The position numbers and the translations under genes are program-made. From the NCBI GenBank assembly GCA_037043015.1, contig CM073321.1, forward strand, positions 29,439,010 through 29,503,009: a stretch of DNA of 64,000 nucleotides. The letters run 5' to 3'. Origin of the DNA: Bryum argenteum. Taxonomy: Eukaryota; Streptophyta; Bryopsida; Bryales; Bryaceae. This document shows, piece after piece, positions 10,618-20,236 of the stretch. The notes beneath the pieces were generated by a model. It was not told where the DNA came from, searched no databases, and worked only from the letters and a program-made list of their open reading frames with translations. How positions within the stretch are numbered: the stretch's first letter is position 1; every line of letters starts with the position of its first letter.

Positions 10618-11030
10618 ACTGGACCGGCAGTCGACTCGTCAGGACCGGCGGTCGCCTCGTCAGGACCGGCGGTCGCCTGAGCGACCGACGATCGCCCAAT
10701 AGCGACCGACGATCGCCCACGAGCGACCGACGATCGCCCATAAGCGACCGGCGGTCGCCTGAGCGCCCGACGATCGCCCATAAGCGACCGGCGGTCGCCT
10801 GAGCGACCGACGATCGCCCATAAGCGACCAGCGGTCGCCTGAGCGACCGACAATTGCCCATTAGCGACCGACGATCGCCCATGAGCGACCGACGATCGCC
10901 CATAAGCGACCGACGTTCGCCCCTGGGCGACCGCCGATACAGCTACTGGGCAAACGTCGCTCAGTAGGGCGACCGCCGATCCAGGTGATGGGCGAACGTA
11001 GCTCAAAGGGCGACCGGCGGTCTACCCTCT
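10618..11030. repeat. GCGACCG-N-CGGTCGC palindrome cluster
   Basis: About fifteen closely packed copies of 'gcgaccgacgatcgccc'-like words every 21-24 bp on both strands. Perfect versions are GCGACCG-C-CGGTCGC. The open frames that run across it on the minus strand (RRSLMGDRRS-type repeats) are a by-product of the repeat. Confidence 0.85.
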
Positions 11031-11597
11031 AGAAATGAAGGACATGAACTTTGAAGAGCCATAACTTTTTCATTCGGACTCTGTTTGTGACGAAATCACT
11101 TGGGTTGGGTCCCAAATTAAGTCTAGTTTATGTGGTAAAAATTGCAGACCCATACAATTAAGTATAAAAAAATGGCATGCATTTTAGTGGAGGGAGTATT
11201 TGTTTTTTGGGTTTTGAAACATTTGGCATGTTTTACCATTGCAAGCCTATTATGTGACATCAAAAAGGTTTTTGCATGATGTGTTTTAGACAAGTGTGAT
11301 CTTTAGATGCATCCCACAATCTTTGTAGTTGGAAGTATTTCGATCCAGATAATTTTAGTATTGGCTTTGCAATGATATTTCTACGATGAGAAAAGTGAAA
11401 AAGTGGATGATTTTTGAAGAGATAGATCTCCTTCATTCACCGTTAGATTTTGAATTTATTTTTTAGAACGGGTTCCAATTACAGTGCTGTATTGGTGATA
11501 GAAACCTCGATCCATTCGAAGATATATTGAAGATAAGGTATAATTTGAGTGTAAGGGATCTAGGTTTGGACTATATTAATTACTTTGTAAAATATTT
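10925..11597 (+). repeat. Left arm of a 673-bp inverted repeat
   Basis: Near-perfect reverse complement of 11837-12510, with palindrome clusters at the outer ends and a 239-bp loop between. Landmarks are 'agccataactttttcattcgg' near 11060 and 'gaagatatattgaagataagg' near 11518, both mirrored in the right arm. It is likely a fold-back element or a pair of long terminal inverted repeats. Confidence 0.9.
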
Positions 11598-11836
11598 CAC
11601 AATTTATCAGTATTGAATCATTCCTTCCCTCCTTTTCTTCACACACCCCATTTTAACAAATTGAATTAATCTCAAGTATTTAACAGAAACTACTTACCTT
11701 TCTCTTATAGTCCAGAACTTCTAATCATGTTTCATATGAATTACATAGGAAAAAAATAAATACTACTCTCCCTCTCTATTTCCCTATACACCTTCCCTAT
11801 GGCTCAAATAGTAGCCTTGCAATGATAAAAACTGCC
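11598..11836. other. Loop of the long inverted repeat
   Basis: 239 bp between the arms, AT-rich, without an open reading frame or recognisable motif. 'ttgcaatgataaaaactgcc' near its right side weakly resembles a segment of the arms. Confidence 0.6.
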
Positions 11837-12510
11837 AAATATTTTAGAAAGTAATTAATATAGTCCAAAACTAGACCCCTTACACTCAAATTATACCTTA
11901 TCTTCAATATATCTTCGAATGGATCGAGGTTTCTATCACCAATACAGCACTGTAATTGGAACCTGTTCTAAAAAATAAATTCAAAATCTAACGGTAAATG
12001 AAGGAGATCTATCTCTTCAAAAATCATCCACTTTTTCACTTTTTTCATCGTAGAAATATCATTGCAAAGCCAATACTAAAATTATCTGGATCGAAATACT
12101 TCCAACTACAAAGATTGTGGGATGCATCTAAAGATCACACTTATCTAAAACAAATCATGCAAAAACCTTTTTGATGTCACATAATAGGCTTGCAATGGTA
12201 AAACATGCCAAATGTTTCAAAACCCAAAAAACAAATACTCCCTCCACTAAAATGCATGCCATTATTTTATACTTAATTGTATGGGTCTGCAATTTTTACC
12301 ACATAAACTAGACTTAATTTGGGACCCAACCCAAGTGATTTCGTCAAAAACAGAGTCCGAATGAAAAAGTTATGGCTCTTCAAAGTTCATGTCCTTCGTT
12401 TCTAGAGGGTAGACCGCCGGTCGCCCTTTGAGCTACGTTCGCCCATCACCTGGATCGGCGGTCGCCCCTCTGAGCAACGTTCGCCCATCGGCTATATCTG
12501 CGGTTGCCCC
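11837..12510 (-). repeat. Right arm of the 673-bp inverted repeat
   Basis: Reverse complement of 10925-11597 with scattered point differences and one or two 1-bp indels. It ends in the palindrome-rich segment with 'tagaccgccggtcgccc'. A third arm-like copy in the same orientation lies at 14472-15000. Confidence 0.9.
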
Positions 12511-14355
12511 AACACGATTGGTACAAATAGGCGCGCGGACACTTTGTCGTTGCCCATCAGGTAGACCGCCGGTCGCCCTTTCAGCTACGTTCGAACATCA
12601 GCTGGATCGGCTCTTTTTGCAGTCGGGAATTCTCCCACCTGTGTTGCATGCGAGTCCATAAGTGTTCGTATCAGCTCTTAAGAGGATGAGATGAGGATGA
12701 ACATTGGTTGGGGGAGGGGTAAAAGAGCCATGTAGTTTTTAATGTATTAGTTCAAATTAACAAGGAGTAGGCACATGCTAGTAATTTGGGATCATTGGTC
12801 CCATAATTCTCATTTCATGATCTTTGTGTTCATAAAAAATGGACATGAGAGGTCTAAATCTCTAAATTGGAAATAATGAATCGGAGGGAGGATGGGGTGA
12901 CACTTTCTCATCCTCTTGGTAGGCATGACATGATATATATTTTATTATATGGTGTATATCTTAGCAAGTCAGTTTGTGCCTAACTATTTAAAATAATTGA
13001 TAAAATGTGTATTGATTTACAGAGTCTTAGCCTCTTTAATGCATCAAACACTTCAATATCTACAATCTTAGAATTTAATCATGTCAATCAATTTCTAGCA
13101 TTTAGATAAGATACTATCTTTGCAGCAAAACATCATCATATATTCTAACATCACATTCAAGAACAAATTTTAGTTTCTTCTAAGATCAGTAGAGTCTTCA
13201 ATAAATTATAACTTTTCCATATACAATATCCGAGTATATATATGCTAATAGATTATCCTTGCAATTAGTTTACAGCCCCATAACATTATAACATTGGTTA
13301 AAATGATTGGGGGGAGGCATTTGAAAATTTTGGCGAGTTAAGTATTAACGCCTTCTAATACAATTAAGAGAAAGGGGTTCGTGCATATATCCTAGTAACA
13401 AGTGAGGGAAAAAGTTGTTTGTCAAATTAAAGGGTGATATATAACATATGATAGATTTGGCAAAAAATTGAGCGACCACCATATGAAGGTAAATATTATA
13501 AGTCGACAACAATAACCATTTACAAACATTCTAATGAACTAATTACTCATAGTAATATTTAACCCATTATTTGTGAATGACGTGCAAGTATTTGATATCC
13601 CTTGCCCATATTATGATGAATAAATCAAACTTAGATATCATGACAGTCAAGATATTTTCAACACTTGTATTCACTACTAAGACATTATAGGAACTTGAAA
13701 TAAGCGTACCTTTACTCTACTTGTCTTAGGCTCACTTTACATTGTGGACCCTCAAGATTGACCATTTGGCTTTACAATACCTTGATGAAGGGAGAATGAT
13801 CACTAACTTCAAAGTCCCCAAAGTATGCTAATTTATCCATAATGGATAATGATTTTACAGTCTCCTTGATTGTAGTTGAGTGGAAGTAAATGCCTCAACT
13901 CAACTACTATCAAGGAGACCATGAGGCTCAAAAATCATTGATTGGCTAGAGTACAATCATTTAAAAGGAAATGAGGAAAAAGGGGAGGGTAAAGGATAGA
14001 ATGATGAGAATTTTATTTTAAAATTGAGATTAAACTTGTACGGGTCTAAATCCATCTTGCACCAGAAGAGTGTCCAAGGCACTCAAAAATTCATTTTTCA
14101 TTTATCATGCTCCCGAGTCTTGGCCAAAAGCCATGACTATGACAATCATTTTCATTTCATTATGGAAAATGTGAAGAAGCGGAGACTATGAAATTTGAAG
14201 AAGATGGAGGATGAAAAATGAAGGGAGATTTAAGGGAAATCAGGGGGAACGGAAAAGATGCTTGAAGTGGTGAATTTGAAATTTGAATATGAGGGATTGA
14301 GGGATTGCGTAAAAGAGGATCCAAGAGCAAGAGCGGGAGCTCTTGTGCACTCGCC
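12511..14355. other. Non-coding interior of insertion D
   Basis: Apart from motif copies near 12530-12610, this is AT-rich DNA without a recognisable gene. The only clear structure is the hairpin at 13861-13918. Confidence 0.5.
13861..13918. repeat. Long hairpin, 20-bp stem
   Basis: Stem TCTCCTTGATTGTAGTTGAG (13861-13880) pairs with 13899-13918 at 19 of 20 positions, with an 18-base loop. It could be a MITE remnant or a small-RNA precursor; nothing in the sequence decides. Confidence 0.7.
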
Positions 14356-15060
14356 CCTCCAGACTGCCGGTCGCCCCAAACCGTAGTTGCAGCGGACCGG
14401 CGGTCGCCATGCCCGACCCGCGGTCGCCCATGCGGGACCTGCGGTCGCGCATGCGGGACCTGCAATCGCTCATGAACAATCTGTAATTGGAATCTATTCT
14501 AAAATAAAAATTCAAAATCTAACGATGGTTGAAGAAGATCTATCTCTTCAAAAATCATCCAATTTCTCACTCTTTCATCGTAGAAATATCATTGCAAAGC
14601 CAATACTAAAATTATCTGGATCAAAATACTTCCAACTACAAAGATTGTGGGATGCATCTAAAGATCACACTTGTCTAAAACACATCATGCAAAAACCTTT
14701 TTGATGTCACATAATAGGCTTGCAATGGTAAAACATGCCAAATGTTTCAAAACCCAAAAAACAAATACTCCCTCCACTAAAATGCATGCCATTATTTTAT
14801 ACTTAATTGTATGGGTCTGCAATTTTTACCACAAAAACTAGACTTAATTTGGGACCCAACCCAAGTGATTTCGTCTAAAAATAGAGTCCGAATGAAAAAG
14901 TTATGGCTCTTCAAAGTTCATGTCCTTCGTTTCTAGAGAGTAGACTGCCGGTCGCCCTCTAAGCTACGTTCGCCCATCACCTGGATCGGCGGTCGCCCCA
15001 ACAGGAGGGGTACAGATTGGCTCGCGGACACTTTGTCCTTGCCCATAAGGTCGCGTAGAA
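14356..15060 (-). repeat. Third copy of the inverted-repeat arm
   Basis: 14472-15000 is a diverged copy of the right arm (matching 11951-12510), preceded by a short CGGTCGCC cluster (14360-14470) and followed by 'cgcggacactttgtccttgccca', which is also found near 12531. It suggests rearrangement or a second nested copy of the same element. Confidence 0.8.
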
Positions 15061-15067
15061 GCGGTTG

Positions 15068-15072
15068 CCAGG
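15068..15072 (+). repeat. Target-site duplication CCAGG, left
   Basis: CCAGG directly before the TGTCGTAACG start of the insertion. The same five bases follow its TTTGACA end at 19986-19990. Confidence 0.7.
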
Positions 15073-16260
15073 TGTCGTAACGTGCTTTCCTGATTCGTGC
15101 CCGGTTAACCCCTTTTCGTGGTAAAAGAGGTTTCCCAAACAAGAACCCGAGTATTCGTCCACGGAGATCCTGTGAAGTGCAAGAGCAACAAATTCCACCT
15201 GTTAGTCAACCCGGATTCGCACTATCCGGGTATTTTCCGATCACCCCTCGTACCCTGTGTCCTGTCCTGGAAAAGCTACCCGGACAGGAGAAGGGAGGGG
15301 GGTTTTGGTTTTTATGGTTTAGCTTAGCCTCTGTATTCACCTCAGAGGGGTTTTTCCGGATTTAGCTAAGTGGGGGGATTAGACCACTTTTCCCGTTGAT
15401 TAACGTGACCGGAAAGGTCACCGAGTTTCTCTCTCTCCTTACCCTGTTAGGAACTTCCCTTATACCTCCCTCTACGCCCGGACTCTAGACCCGCACGCAT
15501 GTCACAAAGGTTGGTATCCGGTTCTCCTATGGTCCGGTTATCACAACTCGCTATCCGGGTTAGTAGATCCCGGATTACTGAACTGGGGTAGCGCGACTGA
15601 CCCGGAGTTCACCACTATCACCTATACACCAACCTGCCTACCCGGACTTCAGCAATCCAGGGAGACTCAATCGATGACGTTCTCGGGAGTCGGTTAGACG
15701 ACAGGAATCCCTTCCTGGCCGCCGTAATCCTGGACGCTGTGTGGATAGACCGAATCGGTGCCCTAAGCGAGAGGTGCCGTTCGTTGGCCGCACTCCTCTC
15801 CTGTCAGCTTCTCTACTTTCCTAACTACTCTCCGTTCAGAGACGGAACCGTTTTCTCTTGCCCGGACAGCAAGGGCCTTTTGGACTCCGCACTAACCCCG
15901 GCACCGCATGCAAGACAGGAAACAGGAAGGGGTACACAAACTCACACCCACACACACACACACTCATACACAAGGAGAATGGAAGAAAGGGCGTAATTGC
16001 AACTGGATTAGGGTATTACAAAGGCACAAAAAGACCTCGAGGGAGTATCCTTCCCTCGGCTAAGTAGCGGATCCTCCCTGGCATCCCAGAAGAGGACAAA
16101 ATCCCGCGCCAGGGAATCTTTCTAAATCTAACCCTTGTCAGTCTAGCGCCGTCATTCTCCTACTCGCATTAAAAGCACCAAACTCTATCCTAACCTCGGT
16201 CAGAGGCATCTGCAGACAACTACCTCTCCTTGGTCGATACACCCCCTCCCACCTTCCCTG
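15073..16260. other. Left terminal region of the GC-rich insertion
   Basis: Non-coding terminal region, perhaps the 3' LTR of the minus-strand element. 'ccccctccca' at about 16242-16251 is, on the minus strand, a purine-rich tract just before TGTATCGACC, as expected for a polypurine tract plus LTR start. It holds a CA microsatellite at about 15937-15963. Another tRNA-primer-like word, TTGGTATCCGG, is at 15512 on the plus strand. Confidence 0.35.
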
Positions 16261-16569
16261 TTCCAGCCATTACAGAGCCTCGGCAGTCGCCGGAGCGCCG
16301 TCTACCCGCGCCTTCGGATCGGGTTGGGAGGTGATTTCCTCTTCCTCTCCCTCCTCGCCAAGTGCCGGGACAGTTCCCCCACCGTCCACGAGCTCTGTGT
16401 CTCCGGAAGGAACGGGGGCCGAGGTATCCGGAAATACCTCCTTGGTCTCCGGGACCTCCACCAGCTCCTCGGGGACAAGGAGGGTAGTCTCCGAGGTGTG
16501 GGTTCAGCCAGGGGAACCCTCGGGATCAGGAGATCCTGAGAGGGGAATTGTCTCCGGTCCTAGAAGGGG

Positions 16570-18306
16570 CTAGGGTGCCTCTTCCCCCAGTCCGGGTGGA
16601 TGGAGGTCGGTCCTCCCTTCTTCCCATGGTTGGATTGTGGCCTCCGGGGCGAGAGCAGGGCTCTCGTCCATGGGGTCCACTACCCGGTCAGGTGGAATTG
16701 GTGAGGAAGCCCTCACCCTATTGCTGTCCGCCTCTATCCGGGAAGCCCTCTCCTCAGGGTGTATCCCTCCCCTGGCCATCTCTGTCTCTCTCCGGTTATC
16801 CTCGGGAAGGAGTGGCAGGGTACCCGTCCCGGTTGGGACCTCTTCCGGGCTGCGGACGGGTGGAGGGATTGGCTCCTCCATTGCTACGGGGTCGGCGGAC
16901 TCCTCTTCCTCTGCCATGGCAGCCTCAACGGTCTCGGGTACAACCCGGGTAGTAGGGTTCTCGACTACCTCCGGTGGGGGTGCCTCTCCCGGAAAAGCCC
17001 TAGCCATCTCCCCGATGAGGGTTCTCATCTCCTGGAGTGCTCCATCCATCCTCTCCGCGGCTTTCTTCATGTATGCGGCCATCCGGGTTGGGAGGTCCGA
17101 TCCCGATGCCTGGAATTGGGCGTTGAGCAGCTGAGCCTTCAATTGGGCCTCTCCAGGTGCGTACAGAAACCTCCTGAGCCCGAAGAGGTGCTGCCGAGCG
17201 TACCCCTGTTGCTTGAACAGCTCCTCCTCCAACTGCTGGATTTCCCGGGCTTGGCGTAGGATGATGAGGGACCCCTCGTTAATGCTCGCCCGGGCTGCCG
17301 CATTCTCTTGGACCAACTCCCGCACCATGTCGGGGTACCGCTCCACCTGGCCAGTCCGGAGTGCTACCGATATCCCGCACAAGGCCTTATGCATCTGCAG
17401 ATGCTCCTGCGTGCATACGTGCAGGGCATGGGCAATCGGTTGCAGGGGGTGTTCCTCCGTTATCCGGAAGGGGGGCACCGGGAGGCGTGGGTCAATCCCC
17501 GGCCTCCGCGGAGTGAAGTCATCCCACCCGGGTAACCGGGTGGCGTTGGCCGGTGCCGTCTCCCCTTGTACCCGGGTAGCAGGGACAGGAGAGTGCTGTC
17601 CGGTCGCCCCCTCTTCCTCCGAGTCTGAGGACTCCTCCATCACCCTCTTTCCCTTCCTCCGGGCATCTTCCTCCCCGGACGAAGTGGTTCGCTGGACGGC
17701 CGGGATTGCCCTGACAACCGGTTCGAGGGGTTCGGCCCGGACAACTGGGGAAGCAGCAGGCGTCGAGGTAGGGTCCTCCCTGGGCCTGGTGAGCTTCCTC
17801 CGAATCCGGGGTCGAGGACTCTCGGAGGGGAGGTCCGCCCTCCTCTTCTTGGCGTACTTTGGGTCCCCCCACTCGATTCCTGCTGCAGCTGGGGGTGGCA
17901 CGGGATCTCCTACCGGACTATCTGCCAGGAGAAGAACTTCGGCAGGGATGCTCTCAGCCTGCACTTCCCGGGTCAGAGTCTGCGCTTCCGGGGTAGGATC
18001 TCCTCGTGGGGGAGCTCCTTCCGCCTCGGCCTCTCCTGGCTGCGCTGCAGTCTCTACCTCCCGTACTCCTGGCAGAGAGGAAGACTCAGCCTCCACAAAC
18101 CTTAAGACCCGTCCGGATTTCCCCCGGTGTAGGACGGGGAGCTCCTCTCCGTCACTGTCGTTCCCCTGTACTGGCCTAAGAGGCGGTGGGGAGGCAATTA
18201 CGGAGACATGAGGGGTCGTCATAGCTACCAGAGAGCCCTCCTCTAATCCGGGCAGGGTCGGGCCTTGGTGACTCGGTCCGGTTGCAGCTACACTCCGGGT
18301 TGCCAT
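16570..18306 (-). CDS. Pro/Glu-rich TE protein with central coiled coil (gag-like second ORF)
   Basis: A 578-residue open frame without stops. The N-terminal half is low-complexity, rich in Pro, Glu, Ser and Arg, with basic clusters (KYAKKRRADLP, RRKGKRVMEESSDSEEE). The middle (about residues 290-430) is a helical region with LHVCTQEHLQMHKALCGI, then ASINEGSLIILRQAREIQQL and LEEELFKQQGYARQHLFGL, that resembles the coiled-coil C-terminal part of large plant gag-like ORFs. The C-terminal part is again Pro/Glu-rich. No zinc knuckle is seen. It starts 220 bases downstream of the stop of the upstream ORF and in another frame, so it is either a separate ORF or joined by splicing. A long open frame is partly favoured by the high GC content. 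Confidence 0.5.
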   Translation of the reverse strand: MATRSVAATGPSHQGPTLPGLEEGSLVAMTTPHVSVIASPPPLRPVQGNDSDGEELPVLHRGKSGRVLRFVEAESSSLPGVREVETAAQPGEAEAEGAPPRGDPTPEAQTLTREVQAESIPAEVLLLADSPVGDPVPPPAAAGIEWGDPKYAKKRRADLPSESPRPRIRRKLTRPREDPTSTPAASPVVRAEPLEPVVRAIPAVQRTTSSGEEDARRKGKRVMEESSDSEEEGATGQHSPVPATRVQGETAPANATRLPGWDDFTPRRPGIDPRLPVPPFRITEEHPLQPIAHALHVCTQEHLQMHKALCGISVALRTGQVERYPDMVRELVQENAAARASINEGSLIILRQAREIQQLEEELFKQQGYARQHLFGLRRFLYAPGEAQLKAQLLNAQFQASGSDLPTRMAAYMKKAAERMDGALQEMRTLIGEMARAFPGEAPPPEVVENPTTRVVPETVEAAMAEEEESADPVAMEEPIPPPVRSPEEVPTGTGTLPLLPEDNRRETEMARGGIHPEERASRIEADSNRVRASSPIPPDRVVDPMDESPALAPEATIQPWEEGRTDLHPPGLGEEAP

Positions 18307-18525
18307 CCGGTGTGTGGAGGCTGGCCGGGATGGAGTGAGTCCCTCCGGGAGGGGTTGCGGAGCTGCCTCCCTTTGCCGAAGGATGGCCGCTCCTCCTGCA
18401 CCGGGTCCTGGCGCTCCATCATCTCCTGGCTGGGACGCTACCGTCCCTGTCCTCCGCGGTCTCTGCTCTCCTGGGCCCTGCGGTCCTGGTGGTGCAGGGG
18501 GTGGAGGTGGTGGAAGTGCCCCTGC

Positions 18526-19434
18526 TCAGGGGGCAGGCATCCTGGGGAGTAGCTTGGCCGCAGCAGGGATTCCTACCTCGGGGATCTGCTCCCCGGGAAA
18601 CATGTCCCGTCTGCCCTCCATAAGCATTTGGAGGAGCGTGATCTCCCCCGGGTTGAGGCACTCATAGTGTGCATACAGGTGGTACACATACGGTGCCAGG
18701 GGGCAGCCCTTCGCACTGGCGGTCTTCTTCGAAGCCCGGACGATCACCTCCTTGAGGATGTGCCCCCATCCTACTGGCTTCCGGCCCAGATAGGACTCCA
18801 CGATCGCCTTCAGGAGCCTGTTTGAAACAAACTGGGGCTTCTCCGGGTTGAGGATCGGGGCCAGGAATCTCAGCAGACGCCGCTCTCGAGCATTCACACA
18901 ATCTTCCACTCGGTATCCGCCGTGCTCGTGCGCGAGGTTATGGAACATCCCACCGAGGGAGGGATCATTCCTCACCTGGATGTATCCGGTGGAAGAATCC
19001 GGAAAGCCGTACGTCGCCCTCCAGAACGCCTCCTGCCAAAAATGCGGCTTGGCCCGGATAGGGTTGTCGGCGAAAGTCGGTGGATCCTGTCCGGACACGG
19101 CCTCCTCAATGATCCCTGCGTCCTCCACATTCCAGGGTACCCAGTACAATCCCACGCACCCCATCCGCTTCAGGTCCTGTACCAGCTGCGCTCGGGCATC
19201 CACCGCCATTGGGATGCCAGCCTGGATAATTTTACTCCGGATTTGTGAAGCCCGCTCTCCGGCCATGTCTGCGTACTCCTCTTCTCCGGGCCATGGCGTG
19301 CAGGGCGGCCGCGTGGAGCAGGAACGTGCGAGAATGTGGGGAGCGGCAAAGTCGGCACAGCGCACGCAAAACGAGGAAGGGGGGGAGAAGTGCAAAAAGG
19401 AGGGTAACGGCCCCCTCCGCGCCGCTAACGACAA
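18526..19434 (-). CDS. Plant-transposon-protein-like ORF (gag-like first ORF)
   Basis: A 302-residue open frame. From about residue 55 it has a compact domain: ASQIRSKIIQAGIPMAVDAR, GLYWVPWNVEDAGIIEEAV, PHFWQEAFWRATYGF, then VGWGHILKEVIVRASKKT, LAPYVYHLYAHYECLNPGE and TLLQMLMEGRRDMFP. The layout resembles the 'putative plant transposon protein' domain at the front of Athila-like and LARD gag regions. That is a family impression, not an alignment. The first 50 residues are of different style, and the likely initiator is the Met of MAGERASQ, near 19266. Confidence 0.55.
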   Translation of the reverse strand: MSLAARRGPLPSFLHFSPPSSFCVRCADFAAPHILARSCSTRPPCTPWPGEEEYADMAGERASQIRSKIIQAGIPMAVDARAQLVQDLKRMGCVGLYWVPWNVEDAGIIEEAVSGQDPPTFADNPIRAKPHFWQEAFWRATYGFPDSSTGYIQVRNDPSLGGMFHNLAHEHGGYRVEDCVNARERRLLRFLAPILNPEKPQFVSNRLLKAIVESYLGRKPVGWGHILKEVIVRASKKTASAKGCPLAPYVYHLYAHYECLNPGEITLLQMLMEGRRDMFPGEQIPEVGIPAAAKLLPRMPAP

Positions 19435-19985
19435 AAGGGAGTGGGGGAGGTGGCTGTACCTTTTGGCGGCGCCGTATTAATCACGGGCTTGTCAGCCCGG
19501 GACTGTCGGCGGCGCCGCCGGTGGTTCCTTCGCCCGGCCCGTTCTTCTTCTCCGACCCGGCCATCGATACCCGGCCGGGCCATGACCGCCCGGGCTATGG
19601 CCGGTCGGGCCATCATTGCCGGGGTTATGACCGTTCGGGCCTACCCGGTCAGGCCATACCCGATCGGGACAGCCCCTTCCCGGGTAGAGGTCAAGCTGCG
19701 AGGGGTCGGACAAGCCTGATCCGGTTCCTCAGCGAGCGGATCGGCACGGAGAGGCCGGACCCTGTTTTGCAACAAACAACAACAAAAAAACTAGAAAGGG
19801 GTCGCTCCCCTACCCTGCCCATTAGGCTTAAGGAAACTGCCGGGTAGGCTGGTTCCTAGCTAAGCTAACCTTACCCGGTCATTACCCGGGTAGGCCAGTA
19901 TATAGGCTTTTATTTCCTCTAATTAACTATTACTAACTACTAACCGGACTAACTTGGGGCAAAAACGATAAAATGAGGTTTGACA
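19435..19985. other. Right terminal region (5' side) of the GC-rich insertion
   Basis: CCGG- and CGGGT-rich DNA, then a shift to AT-rich sequence at 19890-19985, with a minus-strand TATATA near 19894. No gene. It would be the promoter/LTR side of the element. Frames called here on the plus strand are composition artefacts. Confidence 0.4.
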
Positions 19986-19990
19986 CCAGG

Positions 19991-20130
19991 GCGACCGCTG
20001 GTCTCCATACTGGACCGCCGGTCGCCTACCCGCGGCAGCTAGGGCGATCGGCGATCGCAGCAGGCGACCGACGTTCGCCCCTGTGCAACCGTCAGTCGCC
20101 TAGCGAGGTCGCCCACCCGCGGTCGCGCAC
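19991..20130. repeat. CGGTCGCC palindromes near the right end of insertion D
   Basis: Copies such as 'gaccgccggtcgcc' near 20013 and 'gcgatcggcgatcgc' near 20043, in the same style as the left cluster. They show that D resumes after the GC-rich insertion. Confidence 0.75.
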
Positions 20131-20236
20131 TGTGACGTGTATTTTGATTTTCCACGTCATTATCAACCCTACTCCACGTAGGAAAATAGCTTTTTATCTC
20201 AAGGTAAATCTCAACAAGTTTTTTACTTTGTAATTT

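Larger units (their letters stand above)
15073..19985 (-). mobile_element. GC-rich retroelement-like insertion, TG...CA ends, gag-like ORFs on minus strand
   Basis: 4.9-kb GC-rich insertion into D, starting TGTCGTAACG and ending GGTTTGACA, with a CCAGG duplication on both sides. Both sizeable reading frames run on the minus strand, so its own 5' end is at the right, where a TATATA box lies near 19894 (minus strand). It lacks protease, reverse transcriptase and integrase, so it would be a non-autonomous, LARD-like element carrying only gag-like cargo. I could not match a left LTR to a right LTR by eye, so the LTR status is an inference from ends and duplication. Base composition and CCGG-rich style differ sharply from the surroundings. 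Confidence 0.6.
10460..20230. mobile_element. Insertion D (nested) with CGGTCGCC palindromes
   Basis: A 9.8-kb block that separates two parts of element A. Its flanks carry similar inverted ends: left 'gatttaccctg..cctacgtgg' near 10490-10525, right the complement of 'ccacgtagg..aaggtaaatc' near 20175-20210. Inside are clusters of a third palindrome type (GGGCGACCG, one base, complement) at 10618-11030, 12410-12610, 14360-14470, 14940-15000 and 19991-20130, a 673-bp inverted repeat, and a TG...CA insertion (15073-19985). Without the latter D is about 4.9 kb and has no transposase gene that I can see, so it is probably non-autonomous. TTTTTAC occurs just outside both ends but is too simple to be a secure target duplication. 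Confidence 0.55.

Noticed and set aside
10482-11006. 174-residue and overlapping 129-residue minus-strand ORFs
   Set aside because: They consist of repeats such as RRSLMGD created by the CGGTCGCC palindrome cluster.
16637-18211. Several long plus-strand ORFs opposite the gag-like ORFs
   Set aside because: They are shadows of the GC-rich minus-strand frames and show no domain.
10479-20226. TTTTTAC as target-site duplication of insertion D
   Set aside because: A T-run plus AC is too simple to be evidence; it was noted only as a possibility.
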